Positions 10,771 to 20,246 of a DNA stretch of 37,666 bases are shown here, piece after piece. Within the stretch, counting starts at the first letter, position 1. Each line of letters starts with the position of its first letter. The position numbers and the translations under genes are program-made. Under the pieces are notes generated by a model, which worked only from the letters and a program-made list of their open reading frames with translations, searched no databases and was not told the origin of the DNA. The DNA comes from Erysipelotrichaceae bacterium (GTDB taxonomy: Bacteria > Bacillota_I > Bacilli_A > RFN20 > CAG-826), in contig JALFFX010000048.1 in NCBI GenBank assembly GCA_022777645.1, forward strand, positions 1 to 37,666. Reading direction: 5' to 3'.

Positions 10771-11548
10771 TAAACAATTATCTGTTGCTTTATCTGCTGC
10801 AATCAAAGCCGGAGAATATGTTTTAAATATATATAATAAAAACGACTTTGAAGTAGAAATTAAAGAAGATAATTCCCCTGTTACTATCGCTGATAAAGGT
10901 GCAGATAAAATTATTAGCGAAATTTTAAAAAACGAATTTCCTGAATATGGTCTATTAACTGAAGAATCTCTTGATGATAAATCTCGATTAAATAAAGACT
11001 ATGTTTGGATTGTTGATCCAGTTGATGGAACAAAAGAATTTGTTACTCACAATGATGAATTTAGCGTCAATATTGGACTTTCATATAAACATGAAGCCGT
11101 TCTTGGCGTTATTTTAATACCAGTCACTGGTGAAATATATTATGGGATAAAAGGTGTTGGTTCTTTTTATAAAAAGAGTAAAGATGTAGAACCGATAAGA
11201 ATATTTGTTAATAACAATATTGATAATCTCACCACATTAGTGTCACGTTTTCATTCAAATGAAACTGAACAAAATATGATAAAAAAGCATAGCGATGTCA
11301 TCAAATTCCAACGAAAAGTTGGTTCATCAATTAAAGGATGCGTTATCGCTAGAGGTGAAGCGGAAATGTCGTATCGATTTTCATCTAACACCAAAGAATG
11401 GGATACGTGCGCGATGCAAGCAATTGTTGAAAACGCCGGCGGATTTGTTTTGAAATTTGATGGAACTCCCATAAAATATAATCGTGAAGATGTATATAAC
11501 AAAGATGGTTACATCATTGTTAACAATAAAAAGAATTTTTTAATGTAA
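10763..11548 (+). CDS. cysQ: Inositol-monophosphatase superfamily, 3'(2'),5'-bisphosphate nucleotidase CysQ-like
   Basis: EDNSPVTIADKGAD, LLTEES, and WIVDPVDGTKEFV motifs; C-terminal EWDTCAMQAIVENAGG. Confidence 0.85.
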   Translation: MLDKQLSVALSAAIKAGEYVLNIYNKNDFEVEIKEDNSPVTIADKGADKIISEILKNEFPEYGLLTEESLDDKSRLNKDYVWIVDPVDGTKEFVTHNDEFSVNIGLSYKHEAVLGVILIPVTGEIYYGIKGVGSFYKKSKDVEPIRIFVNNNIDNLTTLVSRFHSNETEQNMIKKHSDVIKFQRKVGSSIKGCVIARGEAEMSYRFSSNTKEWDTCAMQAIVENAGGFVLKFDGTPIKYNREDVYNKDGYIIVNNKKNFLM

Positions 11549-11562
11549 AGGAGAATTCGATT

Positions 11563-13089
11563 GTGAAAAAAAGTAATTTAATCCTCGCTTTAATTCCTCT
11601 TCTTACAAGTTGTGGTGGTGACAATATTGCTGCCGAACAATTTGTTGACCCAGATTTTATTCCAACTCTTCCAGAATTCGTGAATAAAAATAATGGCGCG
11701 ATCAAAGAAGATGAGACAAATGTGTATTTTGATTTTTATGAGTTGAGCGACTTTCATGGCGCAACAACTTATGGTGAAGGATCTCAACTTGGCATTTCTA
11801 AACTCGCCTCATATTTTGATGATAAACGCCTAGCAAATCCTGGTGGAAGCATTATTCTTGCAGGTGGTGATATGTGGCAAGGAACAGCTGATAGCAATAT
11901 TACTCGCGGTAATCTTGTTACTTATGCTATGTGTGAAATTGGTTTTGATTCAATGACTTTAGGAAACCATGAATTTGATTGGACTGATACTTGGATCAAA
12001 AATAATAAAAATAGAGCAAATTTCCCATTTTTATGTGCTAATTTGATTGATAAAACAACATCTACTGTTGCTGATTTTGTTCTTCCTAGCACCGTTGTTG
12101 AACGTGGTAATTATAAAATTGGTATCATCGGCACGATTGGTGAAAATATTAAAGATGCAATTTTAGCTTCTGCTGTTAAAAATTTTGATTTCGCTGATGA
12201 AATTGAAACAGTTAAATCTGAAACTCAAAAATTACGTGATAATGGTTGTGACATTGTTGTTTGGTCATCACATAATGATATCGATTATTTAAAAAATATA
12301 ATGAATGGACAAAACTTAGATGTTGATTTAGTCTTTGGCGGTCATTCCCATTCTGTTTTAACAGGCACTGTTGATGAAATTCCTCTTCTTGAAACAAATG
12401 ATTTAGGAAAAAGTGTTGCTCACGCCCAATTAGCAATCAACAAAGAAACAAAGCAGGTAAGCGTTGTTAAAAGTGAAGTTGATTCAAATCTTTTTGTTAA
12501 ACAATATCAAAATAACGCAAATATCGATATGATTTATAATCAATATAACGAAAGATACATCAATCCAGTTAAAAATCAAAAATTAGGTAAAGCAAGTGGC
12601 GATTTCGATGAAAGAAGCCTTGCTAATTTTGCTGTTGAAGTGATGTATAAAAAAGTTCATGAGCTTTATCCAGATCTTGATACTAAAGCAGCATTTACTA
12701 ATGTAAATGGTGGTATAAGAAACACTCTTAATAATGGCAACATTACATACGGAGATATTTATTCTGTTTTCCCATTTGATAACGAAATCGTTATTATGGA
12801 AACAACTGGTAAGAAATTAAACAATTATTGTGCTGGAAATTTAAATAATGCCGCCTTCTATCAAGAAGTTTATGAATATGGCGTATTAACTAGTAGTGGT
12901 AAATATTTGTTTATCACAACAGATTATCTTGCCTCCAATAGCGGTTATTTCCTTTCAGCAGGTGATGTTAAAGTTTATACAAAAATCACTGTTCGTGACT
13001 GTGTTGCTGAAGCAATTAGAAATAAAAAGACAATTAAAGCCGACGAATATAAAACAAACGCTAAAAACGAATTTAAACCAATTAAGTAA
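11563..13089 (+). CDS. Surface lipoprotein 5'-nucleotidase/metallophosphatase (UshA-like)
   Basis: GTG start; lipobox LLTSCGG; DFHGATTY, GGDMWQGTADSN, TLGNHEFDW, GGHSHS metallophosphoesterase motifs and a 5'-nucleotidase C-terminal domain. Confidence 0.92.
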   Translation: MKKSNLILALIPLLTSCGGDNIAAEQFVDPDFIPTLPEFVNKNNGAIKEDETNVYFDFYELSDFHGATTYGEGSQLGISKLASYFDDKRLANPGGSIILAGGDMWQGTADSNITRGNLVTYAMCEIGFDSMTLGNHEFDWTDTWIKNNKNRANFPFLCANLIDKTTSTVADFVLPSTVVERGNYKIGIIGTIGENIKDAILASAVKNFDFADEIETVKSETQKLRDNGCDIVVWSSHNDIDYLKNIMNGQNLDVDLVFGGHSHSVLTGTVDEIPLLETNDLGKSVAHAQLAINKETKQVSVVKSEVDSNLFVKQYQNNANIDMIYNQYNERYINPVKNQKLGKASGDFDERSLANFAVEVMYKKVHELYPDLDTKAAFTNVNGGIRNTLNNGNITYGDIYSVFPFDNEIVIMETTGKKLNNYCAGNLNNAAFYQEVYEYGVLTSSGKYLFITTDYLASNSGYFLSAGDVKVYTKITVRDCVAEAIRNKKTIKADEYKTNAKNEFKPIK

Positions 13090-13716
13090 ATGAAAAAATA
13101 CAAAGTGTATCTATTTGATTTTGACGGCACTTTATTTGATACTTCAAAAGGTTTAAATTACGTCTTTAAAGAAGCTTTTAAAGTTGCTGGAGTGAAAGTG
13201 GAAGATAAGGATATTCCATATCTTTCACGTGTTCCTTTAAAAGAAAGTTTTGATGCGCTTGGTGGCGATTATAACAAAGTTGATGAATTTGTGAAGCGCA
13301 TTGAAGAGGCTCTTGATGAAGAACCCGCTATTAAAACAACATTAAAATTTCCAGAAATAGATGAATTTCTCTCTTATATTAAAAATAATGATGTTTTATG
13401 CGGAATAGTTACATCAAATAATGTAAATCATGTTTTTAAGATATTAGATTTTTTCCATCTTGATCACGATTATTTCAAGACATATATAGGCGTTGATAAA
13501 TCAGTTGAGGTAAAGCCTTCTCCTAAACCTATCTTAATGGCGCTTTCAGAGTTAGGTTATAAAGGCGATTTAAAAGATGTAGTTTATGTAGGCGATTCTC
13601 ACAATGATTGTTTAGCAGCCATTAACGCCGGAATTTCCTATTATCTAATTGAACGCGATGAAGATCGCGATTTAGAATTTCCGAAAATATATTCGCTTAT
13701 GGAATTATTCAATTAA
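13090..13716 (+). CDS. HAD-IA family hydrolase (phosphoglycolate phosphatase-like)
   Basis: FDFDGTLFDTSKG, GIVTSNN, KPSPKP, YVGDSHNDCLAA motifs. Confidence 0.92.
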   Translation: MKKYKVYLFDFDGTLFDTSKGLNYVFKEAFKVAGVKVEDKDIPYLSRVPLKESFDALGGDYNKVDEFVKRIEEALDEEPAIKTTLKFPEIDEFLSYIKNNDVLCGIVTSNNVNHVFKILDFFHLDHDYFKTYIGVDKSVEVKPSPKPILMALSELGYKGDLKDVVYVGDSHNDCLAAINAGISYYLIERDEDRDLEFPKIYSLMELFN

Positions 13717-13740
13717 AAAAGGGCTTAGCCCTTTATTTTA
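13715..13740. terminator. Bidirectional Rho-independent terminator
   Basis: AAAAAAGGGCTTAGCCCTTTATTTT between convergent genes. Confidence 0.75.
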
Positions 13741-13978
13741 ATTCTGAAGCAAGTTTAACACCAATTACGCCCGGAACTTCATCCATAAGGATGATTTCAA
13801 TACCTTCTGATATTGTTGAGTTGACAAGGGAGCATCCATCGCAGGCTCCAAGCATATTGATATAGACAAACCCATCTTTAAAATCGACAAATTCAACGTC
13901 GCCTCCATCGCGATTAATGAAGGGACGAACTTTATCTAGAGTTGCTTTAATTAATTCAATTGTTTCTTCGTTATTCAT
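13733..13978 (-). CDS. NifU C-terminal-domain Fe-S scaffold protein
   Basis: RPFINRDGGDVEFVDFKDGFVYINMLGACDGCSLVNSTISEGIE (CxxC scaffold motif). Confidence 0.93.
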   Translation of the reverse strand: MNNEETIELIKATLDKVRPFINRDGGDVEFVDFKDGFVYINMLGACDGCSLVNSTISEGIEIILMDEVPGVIGVKLASELK

Positions 13979-14040
13979 AACGTAAAAAATTATAAACTAC
14001 TTAAAATCTAATGCAAGTGATGTGATAAAATATTTTTAAG

Positions 14041-14424
14041 ATGCATAAGAAATTTCGTTTGACACCTGCTCATTATAAAATAATGCTCGTCTTAAAAGAG
14101 CTTAACGCTATTAACAGATATGCGACACCAAAAGGGGTCAATAATATCTTAAAAGGTGAAGATGATATAGAAACAATACAATATAAAAATTTTGCTAGTT
14201 ATATGACTCTTATTTCATTTCCTAGCCGTAAATTTTCTTCATATATCAATAATCTTGTGCGCAGAGGATATTTATCATATATTCATGATAAGAAAACTGA
14301 TTGCTTATTTTTATATCTAACATCAAAAGGCGAAATTGCATTAGATGAATATCTAATCAAGCACAAAGACGAATTAACAAAAAAGAAAAACCGAACAAGA
14401 AAAGCTGAAATCGTTATGTTATAA
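14041..14424 (+). CDS. Small hypothetical protein, possible winged-helix DNA-binding
   Basis: 127 aa; FSSYINNLVRRGYLSYIHDKKTDCLFLYLTSKGEIALDEYL resembles a wHTH recognition helix and wing. Confidence 0.55.
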   Translation: MHKKFRLTPAHYKIMLVLKELNAINRYATPKGVNNILKGEDDIETIQYKNFASYMTLISFPSRKFSSYINNLVRRGYLSYIHDKKTDCLFLYLTSKGEIALDEYLIKHKDELTKKKNRTRKAEIVML

Positions 14425-14431
14425 AACATAC

Positions 14432-14459
14432 AAAAAATAGCACCGAAGTGCTATTTTTT
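14432..14459. terminator. Bidirectional Rho-independent terminator
   Basis: AAAAAATAGCACcgaaGTGCTATTTTTT. Confidence 0.85.
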
Positions 14460-14963
14460 AATGTATGAATATCTTTGTGATTTAGGAGCTTTTAATTGAT
14501 GATTTTCATCGATTAAGGCTTTCACAGAGATAGCAATTGTTAAGATAGATATTAATACAAGAAGAGATCCAACAACATATGTTGTCCAACTAAGTGTTAA
14601 TTTACCGCTATAGACAGTGATCATTGTGAGATTCATTGCAAGGAATATAATTCCAGATACAAGATTCATAATTCCACCGAGAAGTGGTAATACATTGGAT
14701 GCTTTGTTAAACGCAAATGCGACAACTGATAAGACAATTAAGACAAGTGCGATAATTCCAGCAACGCTTGCATGACCTCCAGCATTTTTATTTAGATAAT
14801 TGATGCCATCAACATATCCGGCATTGAATATGACTTCATAACCGCTGAAAGCTGTTTTGCTGCCACCAAGACTTGCAAATTGTCCAGGAAGCGCTAATAA
14901 GATACAAGCAATTGCAAGAACAGCAATACTAATCATAGAGGTCAAGAATACTCTCTTATTCAT
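14451..14963 (-). CDS. Hypothetical membrane protein with about 4 TM segments
   Basis: 170 aa with four hydrophobic stretches; ATG preceded by gaga. Confidence 0.7.
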   Translation of the reverse strand: MNKRVFLTSMISIAVLAIACILLALPGQFASLGGSKTAFSGYEVIFNAGYVDGINYLNKNAGGHASVAGIIALVLIVLSVVAFAFNKASNVLPLLGGIMNLVSGIIFLAMNLTMITVYSGKLTLSWTTYVVGSLLVLISILTIAISVKALIDENHQLKAPKSQRYSYIKK

Positions 14964-14991
14964 TAATACTTCTCCTTTTACAATTCTTATT

Positions 14992-15065
14992 TGGTTAGGG
15001 CGACTGGGATCGAACCAGCGCTGATGGGTTCAGAGCCCACTGCCTTGCCACTTGGCTACGCCCCA
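14992..15065 (-). tRNA. tRNA-Gln(CTG)
   Basis: Reverse complement TGGGGCGTAGCCAAGTGGCAAGGCAGTGGGCTCTGAACCCATCAGCGCTGGTTCGATCCCAGTCGCCCTAACCA folds as a cloverleaf; anticodon loop CTCTGAA; encoded CCA. Confidence 0.93.
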
Positions 15066-15092
15066 ATAATAAAAGGTGGCGTTATTTGGTAG

Positions 15093-15181
15093 TGGTGCCC
15101 GGGGCCGGAGTCGAACCGGCACGGAATTTAAGTTCCGAGGGATTTTAAGTCCCTTGCGTCTACCAATTTCGCCACCTGGGC
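15093..15181 (-). tRNA. tRNA-Leu(TAA)
   Basis: Class II tRNA with long variable arm; anticodon loop CTTAAAA; encoded CCA. Confidence 0.94.
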
Positions 15182-15193
15182 AATTTTTGTAAA

Positions 15194-15269
15194 TGGTCTC
15201 CCGTAGACGATTCGAACGTCCGACCCCGTGATTAAAAGTCAAGTGCTCTACCAACTGAGCTAACGGGAG
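15194..15269 (-). tRNA. tRNA-Lys(TTT)
   Basis: CTCCCGTTAGCTCAGTTGGTAGAGC...CTTTTAA...GTTCGAATC...ACGGGAGACCA. Confidence 0.94.
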
Positions 15270-15423
15270 ACGATATGCAATTTATATAAATTGCTTTGAT
15301 ATTATTACATATAAATAAATGATAATCTACTTTTTTTGAAAAAAATTTTAATTGTTTCGATGCAATCGTAAGATTTTTAATTCATTAACAATATAAATAT
15401 TGTTATATAAAAAATGAAGAAAT

Positions 15424-15446
15424 AAAAAAACTTCGACAATTCGAAG
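15424..15446 (-). terminator. Rho-independent terminator downstream of the Val-Tyr-Gln tRNA group
   Basis: Minus strand CTTCGAattgTCGAAG followed by TTTTTTT. Confidence 0.8.
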
Positions 15447-15460
15447 TAATCTTTTTAAGC

Positions 15461-15535
15461 TGGTTGGGGTGGCTGGGATCGAACCAGCGAGTGACAGAGT
15501 CAAAGTCTGTTGCCTTGCCGCTTGGCTACACCCCA
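15461..15535 (-). tRNA. tRNA-Gln(TTG)
   Basis: TGGGGTGTAGCCAAGCGGCAAGGCAACAGACTTTGACTCTGTCACTCGCTGGTTCGATCCCAGCCACCCCAACCA; anticodon TTG. Confidence 0.95.
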
Positions 15536-15542
15536 ATAGAAG

Positions 15543-15626
15543 TGGTGGAGGAAGGTGGATTTGAACCACCGAACCCGAAGGAACTGATTTACAGTCAGCC
15601 GCGTTTGGCCACTTCGCTATTCCTCC
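15543..15626 (-). tRNA. tRNA-Tyr(GTA)
   Basis: GGAGGAATAGCGAAGTGGCCAAACGCGGCTGACTGTAAATCAG...TTCCTCCACCA; class II variable arm. Confidence 0.95.
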
Positions 15627-15640
15627 ATTTTCTACTTAGA

Positions 15641-15716
15641 TGGTGGATGTTAAGGGGCTCGAACCCCTGACCCCCGCCGTGTAAAGGCGATGCTCTCCCA
15701 ACTGAGCTAAACATCC
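15641..15716 (-). tRNA. tRNA-Val(TAC)
   Basis: GGATGTTTAGCTCAGTTGGGAGAGCATCGCCTTTACACGGCG...AACATCCACCA. Confidence 0.95.
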
Positions 15717-15822
15717 GCTTATACACTTTCTAAGCGCGCTAAAATAATATATCATTATTCTTAATATTTAGTCAATGCCAAAATGCAAATTACTTTTATT
15801 TTAAAAAGCGAATTTTCTTAAT

Positions 15823-15855
15823 AAAAAAATGTGCCAGTTGAAGTGGCACATTTTT
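15823..15855 (-). terminator. Rho-independent terminator after pgi
   Basis: AAAAAAATGTGCCAgttgaagTGGCACATTTTT. Confidence 0.88.
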
Positions 15856-15861
15856 CAATTA

Positions 15862-17142
15862 TTAATATCCTTTCTTACCTAAGAGGTGGAACATATTTTT
15901 CTTATATATTTCAACACCTGGTTGGTTAAATGGATTAACATCTAATAAATATGCACTCATCGCACATGTTTTCATAAAGAAATAGAATAAATATCCTAAA
16001 GAATAAGCATCTAAATGATCCATTTCTAATAAGACATGATTTACTTTTCCATCTTCGAAATGGGCTTTAAGAGTGCCTAAGAATGCTTGTTTATTTACAA
16101 ATGATAATTGTTTATTTTCAAGATAATTCAAACCATCAAGATTTTCATCATCGTGTGGGATAATAACATCTTTATTTGGCTTATCAAGACAAAGAATTGT
16201 TTCGAATAACACTTTGCTACCTTGTTGAATAAATTGACCAAGCGAGTGAAGATCTGTTGAGAAAGTTGCCGAATCTGGAAGAAGACCTTTTTCTTCTTTT
16301 CCTTCGCTTTCTCCAAACAATTGTTTGAACCATTCACCTAATTGAACAAGTCGTGGTTCATATGTGACAAACATTTCGACTTGTTTATTGCTATGATACA
16401 TATGATCACGGATAACAGCGTATTTATATGCTGGATTGTTTTCAATTAAAGGTTCTTTTAATTCCATCATCGCTTGATGTGCACCATTCATCAATGAAGC
16501 AATATCGATACCGGCGACAGCAAGTGGGAATAAACCAACTGGTGTAAGAACGCTAAAACGGCCACCGACATCACTATTTAATGTAAATGTTTCATAGCCT
16601 TCTTTTGTTGATAGTTCTTTTAAGGCGCCTTTTTCTTTATCAGTTGTCGCAAAAATTGCTTTGCGAGCTTCTTCTTTTCCAACCTTTTTCTCAAGCATTT
16701 CTTTTAATAAGCGGAAAGAAATTGCTGTTTCTGTTGTTGTGCCACTTTTTGAAATTACATTGATGGCGAATTTTTTATCTTTGATGTATTCAAGTGTTTC
16801 ATAAATATAATCGCTTGAAAATGTTTGACCAATAAAGATGATTTCTGGTTTCTTATTGCTATGAAGACCATTGATTGCTTCAATTGCCGCGCGAGCACCT
16901 AAATAGGAGCCACCAATTCCACATACAACTAAAACTTCATAATTATCGCGAACATATTTTGCAGCTTTAATAATTCTTTCGAATTCTTCTTTATCATATG
17001 TGTCGGGATAATTTAGCCAGCCCAAGAAATCATTTCCTGCACCTGTTTTGTTTTCAATTTTTTCGTTAATTGCATTAACTCTTGCTTGATAAGCAGCATA
17101 ATCTGGTTTTGTTAATAAATAAGAATCATTTGTTTTAACCAT
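15862..17142 (-). CDS. pgi: Glucose-6-phosphate isomerase
   Basis: VCGIGGSYLGARAAIE, ISKSGTTTETAISFR, GGRFSVLTPVGLFPLA motifs. Confidence 0.97.
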   Translation of the reverse strand: MVKTNDSYLLTKPDYAAYQARVNAINEKIENKTGAGNDFLGWLNYPDTYDKEEFERIIKAAKYVRDNYEVLVVCGIGGSYLGARAAIEAINGLHSNKKPEIIFIGQTFSSDYIYETLEYIKDKKFAINVISKSGTTTETAISFRLLKEMLEKKVGKEEARKAIFATTDKEKGALKELSTKEGYETFTLNSDVGGRFSVLTPVGLFPLAVAGIDIASLMNGAHQAMMELKEPLIENNPAYKYAVIRDHMYHSNKQVEMFVTYEPRLVQLGEWFKQLFGESEGKEEKGLLPDSATFSTDLHSLGQFIQQGSKVLFETILCLDKPNKDVIIPHDDENLDGLNYLENKQLSFVNKQAFLGTLKAHFEDGKVNHVLLEMDHLDAYSLGYLFYFFMKTCAMSAYLLDVNPFNQPGVEIYKKNMFHLLGKKGY

Positions 17143-17146
17143 TTTT

Positions 17147-17500
17147 TTAATCTTCCTTCTTTGTCCATTGGACTAAATGTTCTTTGAGGGCGGTAAAGTC
17201 AATTAAATCTTTATCGACCGGTATTTTTTTATTGTTGTGACTGAAATATTTATCTTTCTCTTCCTCGCTGATCTGGAGGATTGAAACTTTCAAGAACCCA
17301 TTATCATCTTTATCAATTACTTTCACGCGATATGTTTTTCCGATTTTTAAAAATCTAAAAATATCTTTGATGTAAGAATTGGTAATTTGCGAGATATGAA
17401 GAAAACCTCTTGTTCCATTTTCAAAAATCATCAATGCTCCGTATGGCCTGATGTTTGTAATGGTACCTTCGATAATGTCGTTAATGTTATATTCAATCAT
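17147..17500 (-). CDS. S1-domain RNA-binding protein (GSP13/CvfD-like)
   Basis: S1 fold: DIIEGTITNIRPYGALMIFENGTRGFLHISQITNSYIKDIFRFLKIGKTYRVKVIDKDDNGFLKVSI; ATG overlaps ispD stop (ATGATTGA). Confidence 0.88.
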   Translation of the reverse strand: MIEYNINDIIEGTITNIRPYGALMIFENGTRGFLHISQITNSYIKDIFRFLKIGKTYRVKVIDKDDNGFLKVSILQISEEEKDKYFSHNNKKIPVDKDLIDFTALKEHLVQWTKKED

Positions 17501-18170
17501 TTTCTTTCTCAACGCTATATATTATATAGTCAATATCTTCAATTGTTGTTATTTTATTTATTTTTTTATTTCCGTTTACAAACAACAATTTTTCATTTTG
17601 AAGCAACGCAAATTGAGCATCATCACTTAAATCTTTACTTTCATCCACTAATTTTTTGATTAATTTATAGCGAAAGGCTTGTGGAGTTTGGATGCGAACT
17701 AGTTGATTTCTATCTTCATAAGATATGATCTCATTGTTTTTGATTCTAGCAATTGAATCTTCACATCTAATTGCTAATGTTGCAGCTTCAGCATCAATAA
17801 GGGCATCGATAAGCGATTTTATTTCATTATCGCTAACAAACAATCTGGCGCCGTCATGAATTAAAATGATGTCATCATCGCTTGCAAAATTTTGCAAATA
17901 TTTTAAAGCATTTTTCGAAGATTGACTTCTTGAATCGCCTCCGATGACATAATGAATCTTTTTCTTTTCGCATTTTAATAATTCTTTGTAATAAGAAATA
18001 TCTTCTTTGCGACACACTAAAACAATTTCATTGATATATTTTGAATCCAAAAATGGTTTAATTGCATAATATGCAACAGGTTTCCCATTTATATCAAAAA
18101 ATTGTTTAGCGGTCTTATATTCAAAACGAGTTGAACTACCGCCTAATAAGATAATAGCGATAATTTTCAT
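17493..18170 (-). CDS. ispD: 2-C-methyl-D-erythritol 4-phosphate cytidylyltransferase
   Basis: IILLGGSSTRF...KQFFDINGKPVAYYAIKPF, ILIHDGARLFVS, and RIQTPQAFRYKLI motifs. Confidence 0.93.
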   Translation of the reverse strand: MKIIAIILLGGSSTRFEYKTAKQFFDINGKPVAYYAIKPFLDSKYINEIVLVCRKEDISYYKELLKCEKKKIHYVIGGDSRSQSSKNALKYLQNFASDDDIILIHDGARLFVSDNEIKSLIDALIDAEAATLAIRCEDSIARIKNNEIISYEDRNQLVRIQTPQAFRYKLIKKLVDESKDLSDDAQFALLQNEKLLFVNGNKKINKITTIEDIDYIIYSVEKEND

Positions 18171-18173
18171 TTT

Positions 18174-19031
18174 TTATTTCGCGCTTTTTTCCCTTCTCAT
18201 TTCTTTTTTAAGAAGTTCTTCTTCCTTGCATTTCAAGGTGTGATTAATAGAAATCTTATCGATAATTAATTTCATTGTTTTATCTAAATCACTATTTTCT
18301 GAATAATCAGCAAGGCAAGCAAAATTAACACGTCCGCCTCTTAACAAAGATGAGACATTTCCTTGTTCTTTTTTGCTGTATATCGCAATGGCGTTACCAT
18401 TATTTTGTTTAACTAAAACCATGCAAGGAACATCAGTCATTCCATCGCCTAAATAAACCATATTTTCATATGGTATACGACGAGATACAGTTTTGTTATT
18501 TACAGAATCATCTGTTTTATTGGTAATACCTTTTGAAATGCGGAAGAAATATTGCGTTTTTTGTGTATAGTTAATTGCAAATTTTGGCCATATTGGCAAT
18601 TTTGTTTCTGGATCATAATAGAATTCACAGCCATAAATCTTTTTGAATTCTTTTGCAATTGATGTGCCATCAATAATCTCTTTTGTACCGCTTGAAACAA
18701 GATAATGCTCTACTCTTACGCCTTTTGATTTTCCATATTCGTTGATTCTTTTAAACCAAGTTTCAACACCTGGATAATATTGGACTTCTTTGCCTAATGA
18801 GTTGAGCCATTTTTGTGTGCATTGAATACCTTTTTCTTTGGATAATTTAATCATCATCCACATGTAAGATAATATTCTTTCGCAGCCTGTTTTCTTTGAA
18901 AATTCTCCAGTTGCTCCCCAGAATTCATCTGGTGTCATTCCAAGAGCAGGGATAAATGCATAATTTTGCATATCAGTAGTCGACAATGTTTTATCAAAGT
19001 CGTACATAATTGCCATTATTGGTTTTTTCAT
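18174..19031 (-). CDS. HAD-like phosphatase/hydrolase
   Basis: MYDFDKTLSTTDM motif I, VSSGTKEIIDG motif II, VYLGDGMTDVPCM motif IV. Confidence 0.88.
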   Translation of the reverse strand: MKKPIMAIMYDFDKTLSTTDMQNYAFIPALGMTPDEFWGATGEFSKKTGCERILSYMWMMIKLSKEKGIQCTQKWLNSLGKEVQYYPGVETWFKRINEYGKSKGVRVEHYLVSSGTKEIIDGTSIAKEFKKIYGCEFYYDPETKLPIWPKFAINYTQKTQYFFRISKGITNKTDDSVNNKTVSRRIPYENMVYLGDGMTDVPCMVLVKQNNGNAIAIYSKKEQGNVSSLLRGGRVNFACLADYSENSDLDKTMKLIIDKISINHTLKCKEEELLKKEMRREKSAK

Positions 19032-19149
19032 ACTAAATCCTCACATTTAGATTAACATAATTTATAAAATTATGTCAAATAAGCCAATTTATTTTCGACC
19101 TTTTTAAAATAGTTGCTATAATATTAGCAGGCAAAGGAAAGAAGAAAAA

Positions 19150-19686
19150 ATGGCTGAAAAAATTATCTATATTATTCTTATTGTTTTCGCGGCTCTAGCA
19201 ATTTTATATCTTCTTTTTGGACTTGTTTGTTTTATCTTTATTCGTGTCTTTACCCGCAAAATAAAAAAGAACTCAAAAGCCGTTAATTTATTGCTTGTGC
19301 AACGCACAGACATAATGAAAGAAATCGTGGGAATCGCAAAATCAAATAATATTTTATTGCCAAGTGATGATGTTGAAAACATCGCATTATTAAATAATAT
19401 TTCTGATTTCCAAACTCTAACAAAAGAAGATCGCGATCAACGCATTTTATCTTTTATGCATTCTTCTCGCAATTTGATTACTCTTTGTTCGAGAAACACT
19501 CTTATCAAAGATAGCAAAGAATTTTTAAATGCCCTTTCAAAATATAAAGATATTGAAGAATCTTATCGCCAAATTTCTGCACTCTATAACAGTGATGTCA
19601 TCGGCTTTAATTATTGGATAAATGTCATCTTTATTCGTCCATTTATGAAAATAAGCAAAGTCAAAAATAAAGACTTAATTGTATAA
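19150..19686 (+). CDS. LemA-like membrane protein
   Basis: N-terminal TM helix then helical region ending ALYNSDVIGFNYWINVIFIRPFMKISK, resembling the LemA C-terminus. Confidence 0.6.
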   Translation: MAEKIIYIILIVFAALAILYLLFGLVCFIFIRVFTRKIKKNSKAVNLLLVQRTDIMKEIVGIAKSNNILLPSDDVENIALLNNISDFQTLTKEDRDQRILSFMHSSRNLITLCSRNTLIKDSKEFLNALSKYKDIEESYRQISALYNSDVIGFNYWINVIFIRPFMKISKVKNKDLIV

Positions 19687-19730
19687 ATTTCCAATAATTA
19701 TTTGTCGTCAATCGTTTTCAAATTGAAGAT

Positions 19731-20246
19731 ATGGACCTTGCAACATATTTTGTCAAAATTAAAGCGGGTGAAATGGATTATTTCCATCCTTTTTATGAAG
19801 CGAGCAAAAAGGCAATTTTTTATAACATTTTTGCCCTTTGTAAAGACTATGCTTTATCCGAAGATATTTTAGAAGAGACATATCTATCATTTCTTAAAAA
19901 TATCGATAAAATCGATAATTCTGAGAATATTCTTGGTTATTTAATGCGAATTTCTAAGAATCTAACTCTTGATTATTTCAAGAAAAATAGTCGCATTATT
20001 TTAAGTGATGATATCTATCAACAAGGAGAAAATGATACATATTACCTTGATCAAAAATTGCTATTAGAAAAGATACATAAAATATTGAAAAAAGACGAAT
20101 ACAAAATATTTCTTCTCCATGTGCTTGGTGACTTGACATTTGATGAAATTTCGAAAGCCACACACAAACCGCTTGGCACCATTTTATGGAAATATAATTC
20201 GGCAATTAAAAAATTAAGAAAGGAGCTTGAAGATGAATATAGTTAA
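19731..20246 (+). CDS. ECF-type sigma-70 family RNA polymerase sigma factor
   Basis: Region 2-like ALSEDILEETYLSFLKNIDKIDNSENILGYLMRISKNLTLDYFKK; region 4-like LLHVLGDLTFDEISKATHKPLGTILWKYNSAIKKLRKEL. Confidence 0.88.
   Translation: MDLATYFVKIKAGEMDYFHPFYEASKKAIFYNIFALCKDYALSEDILEETYLSFLKNIDKIDNSENILGYLMRISKNLTLDYFKKNSRIILSDDIYQQGENDTYYLDQKLLLEKIHKILKKDEYKIFLLHVLGDLTFDEISKATHKPLGTILWKYNSAIKKLRKELEDEYS

Noticed and set aside
15030-15670. ORFs 15030-15254, 15348-15569 and 15464-15670
   Set aside because: They run through well-supported tRNA genes and have no protein-like composition.
17493-18170. Possible Mollicutes code (TGA = Trp)
   Set aside because: ispD ends at TGA at the expected length, overlapping the next gene start, and Trp residues in conserved motifs are encoded by TGG.
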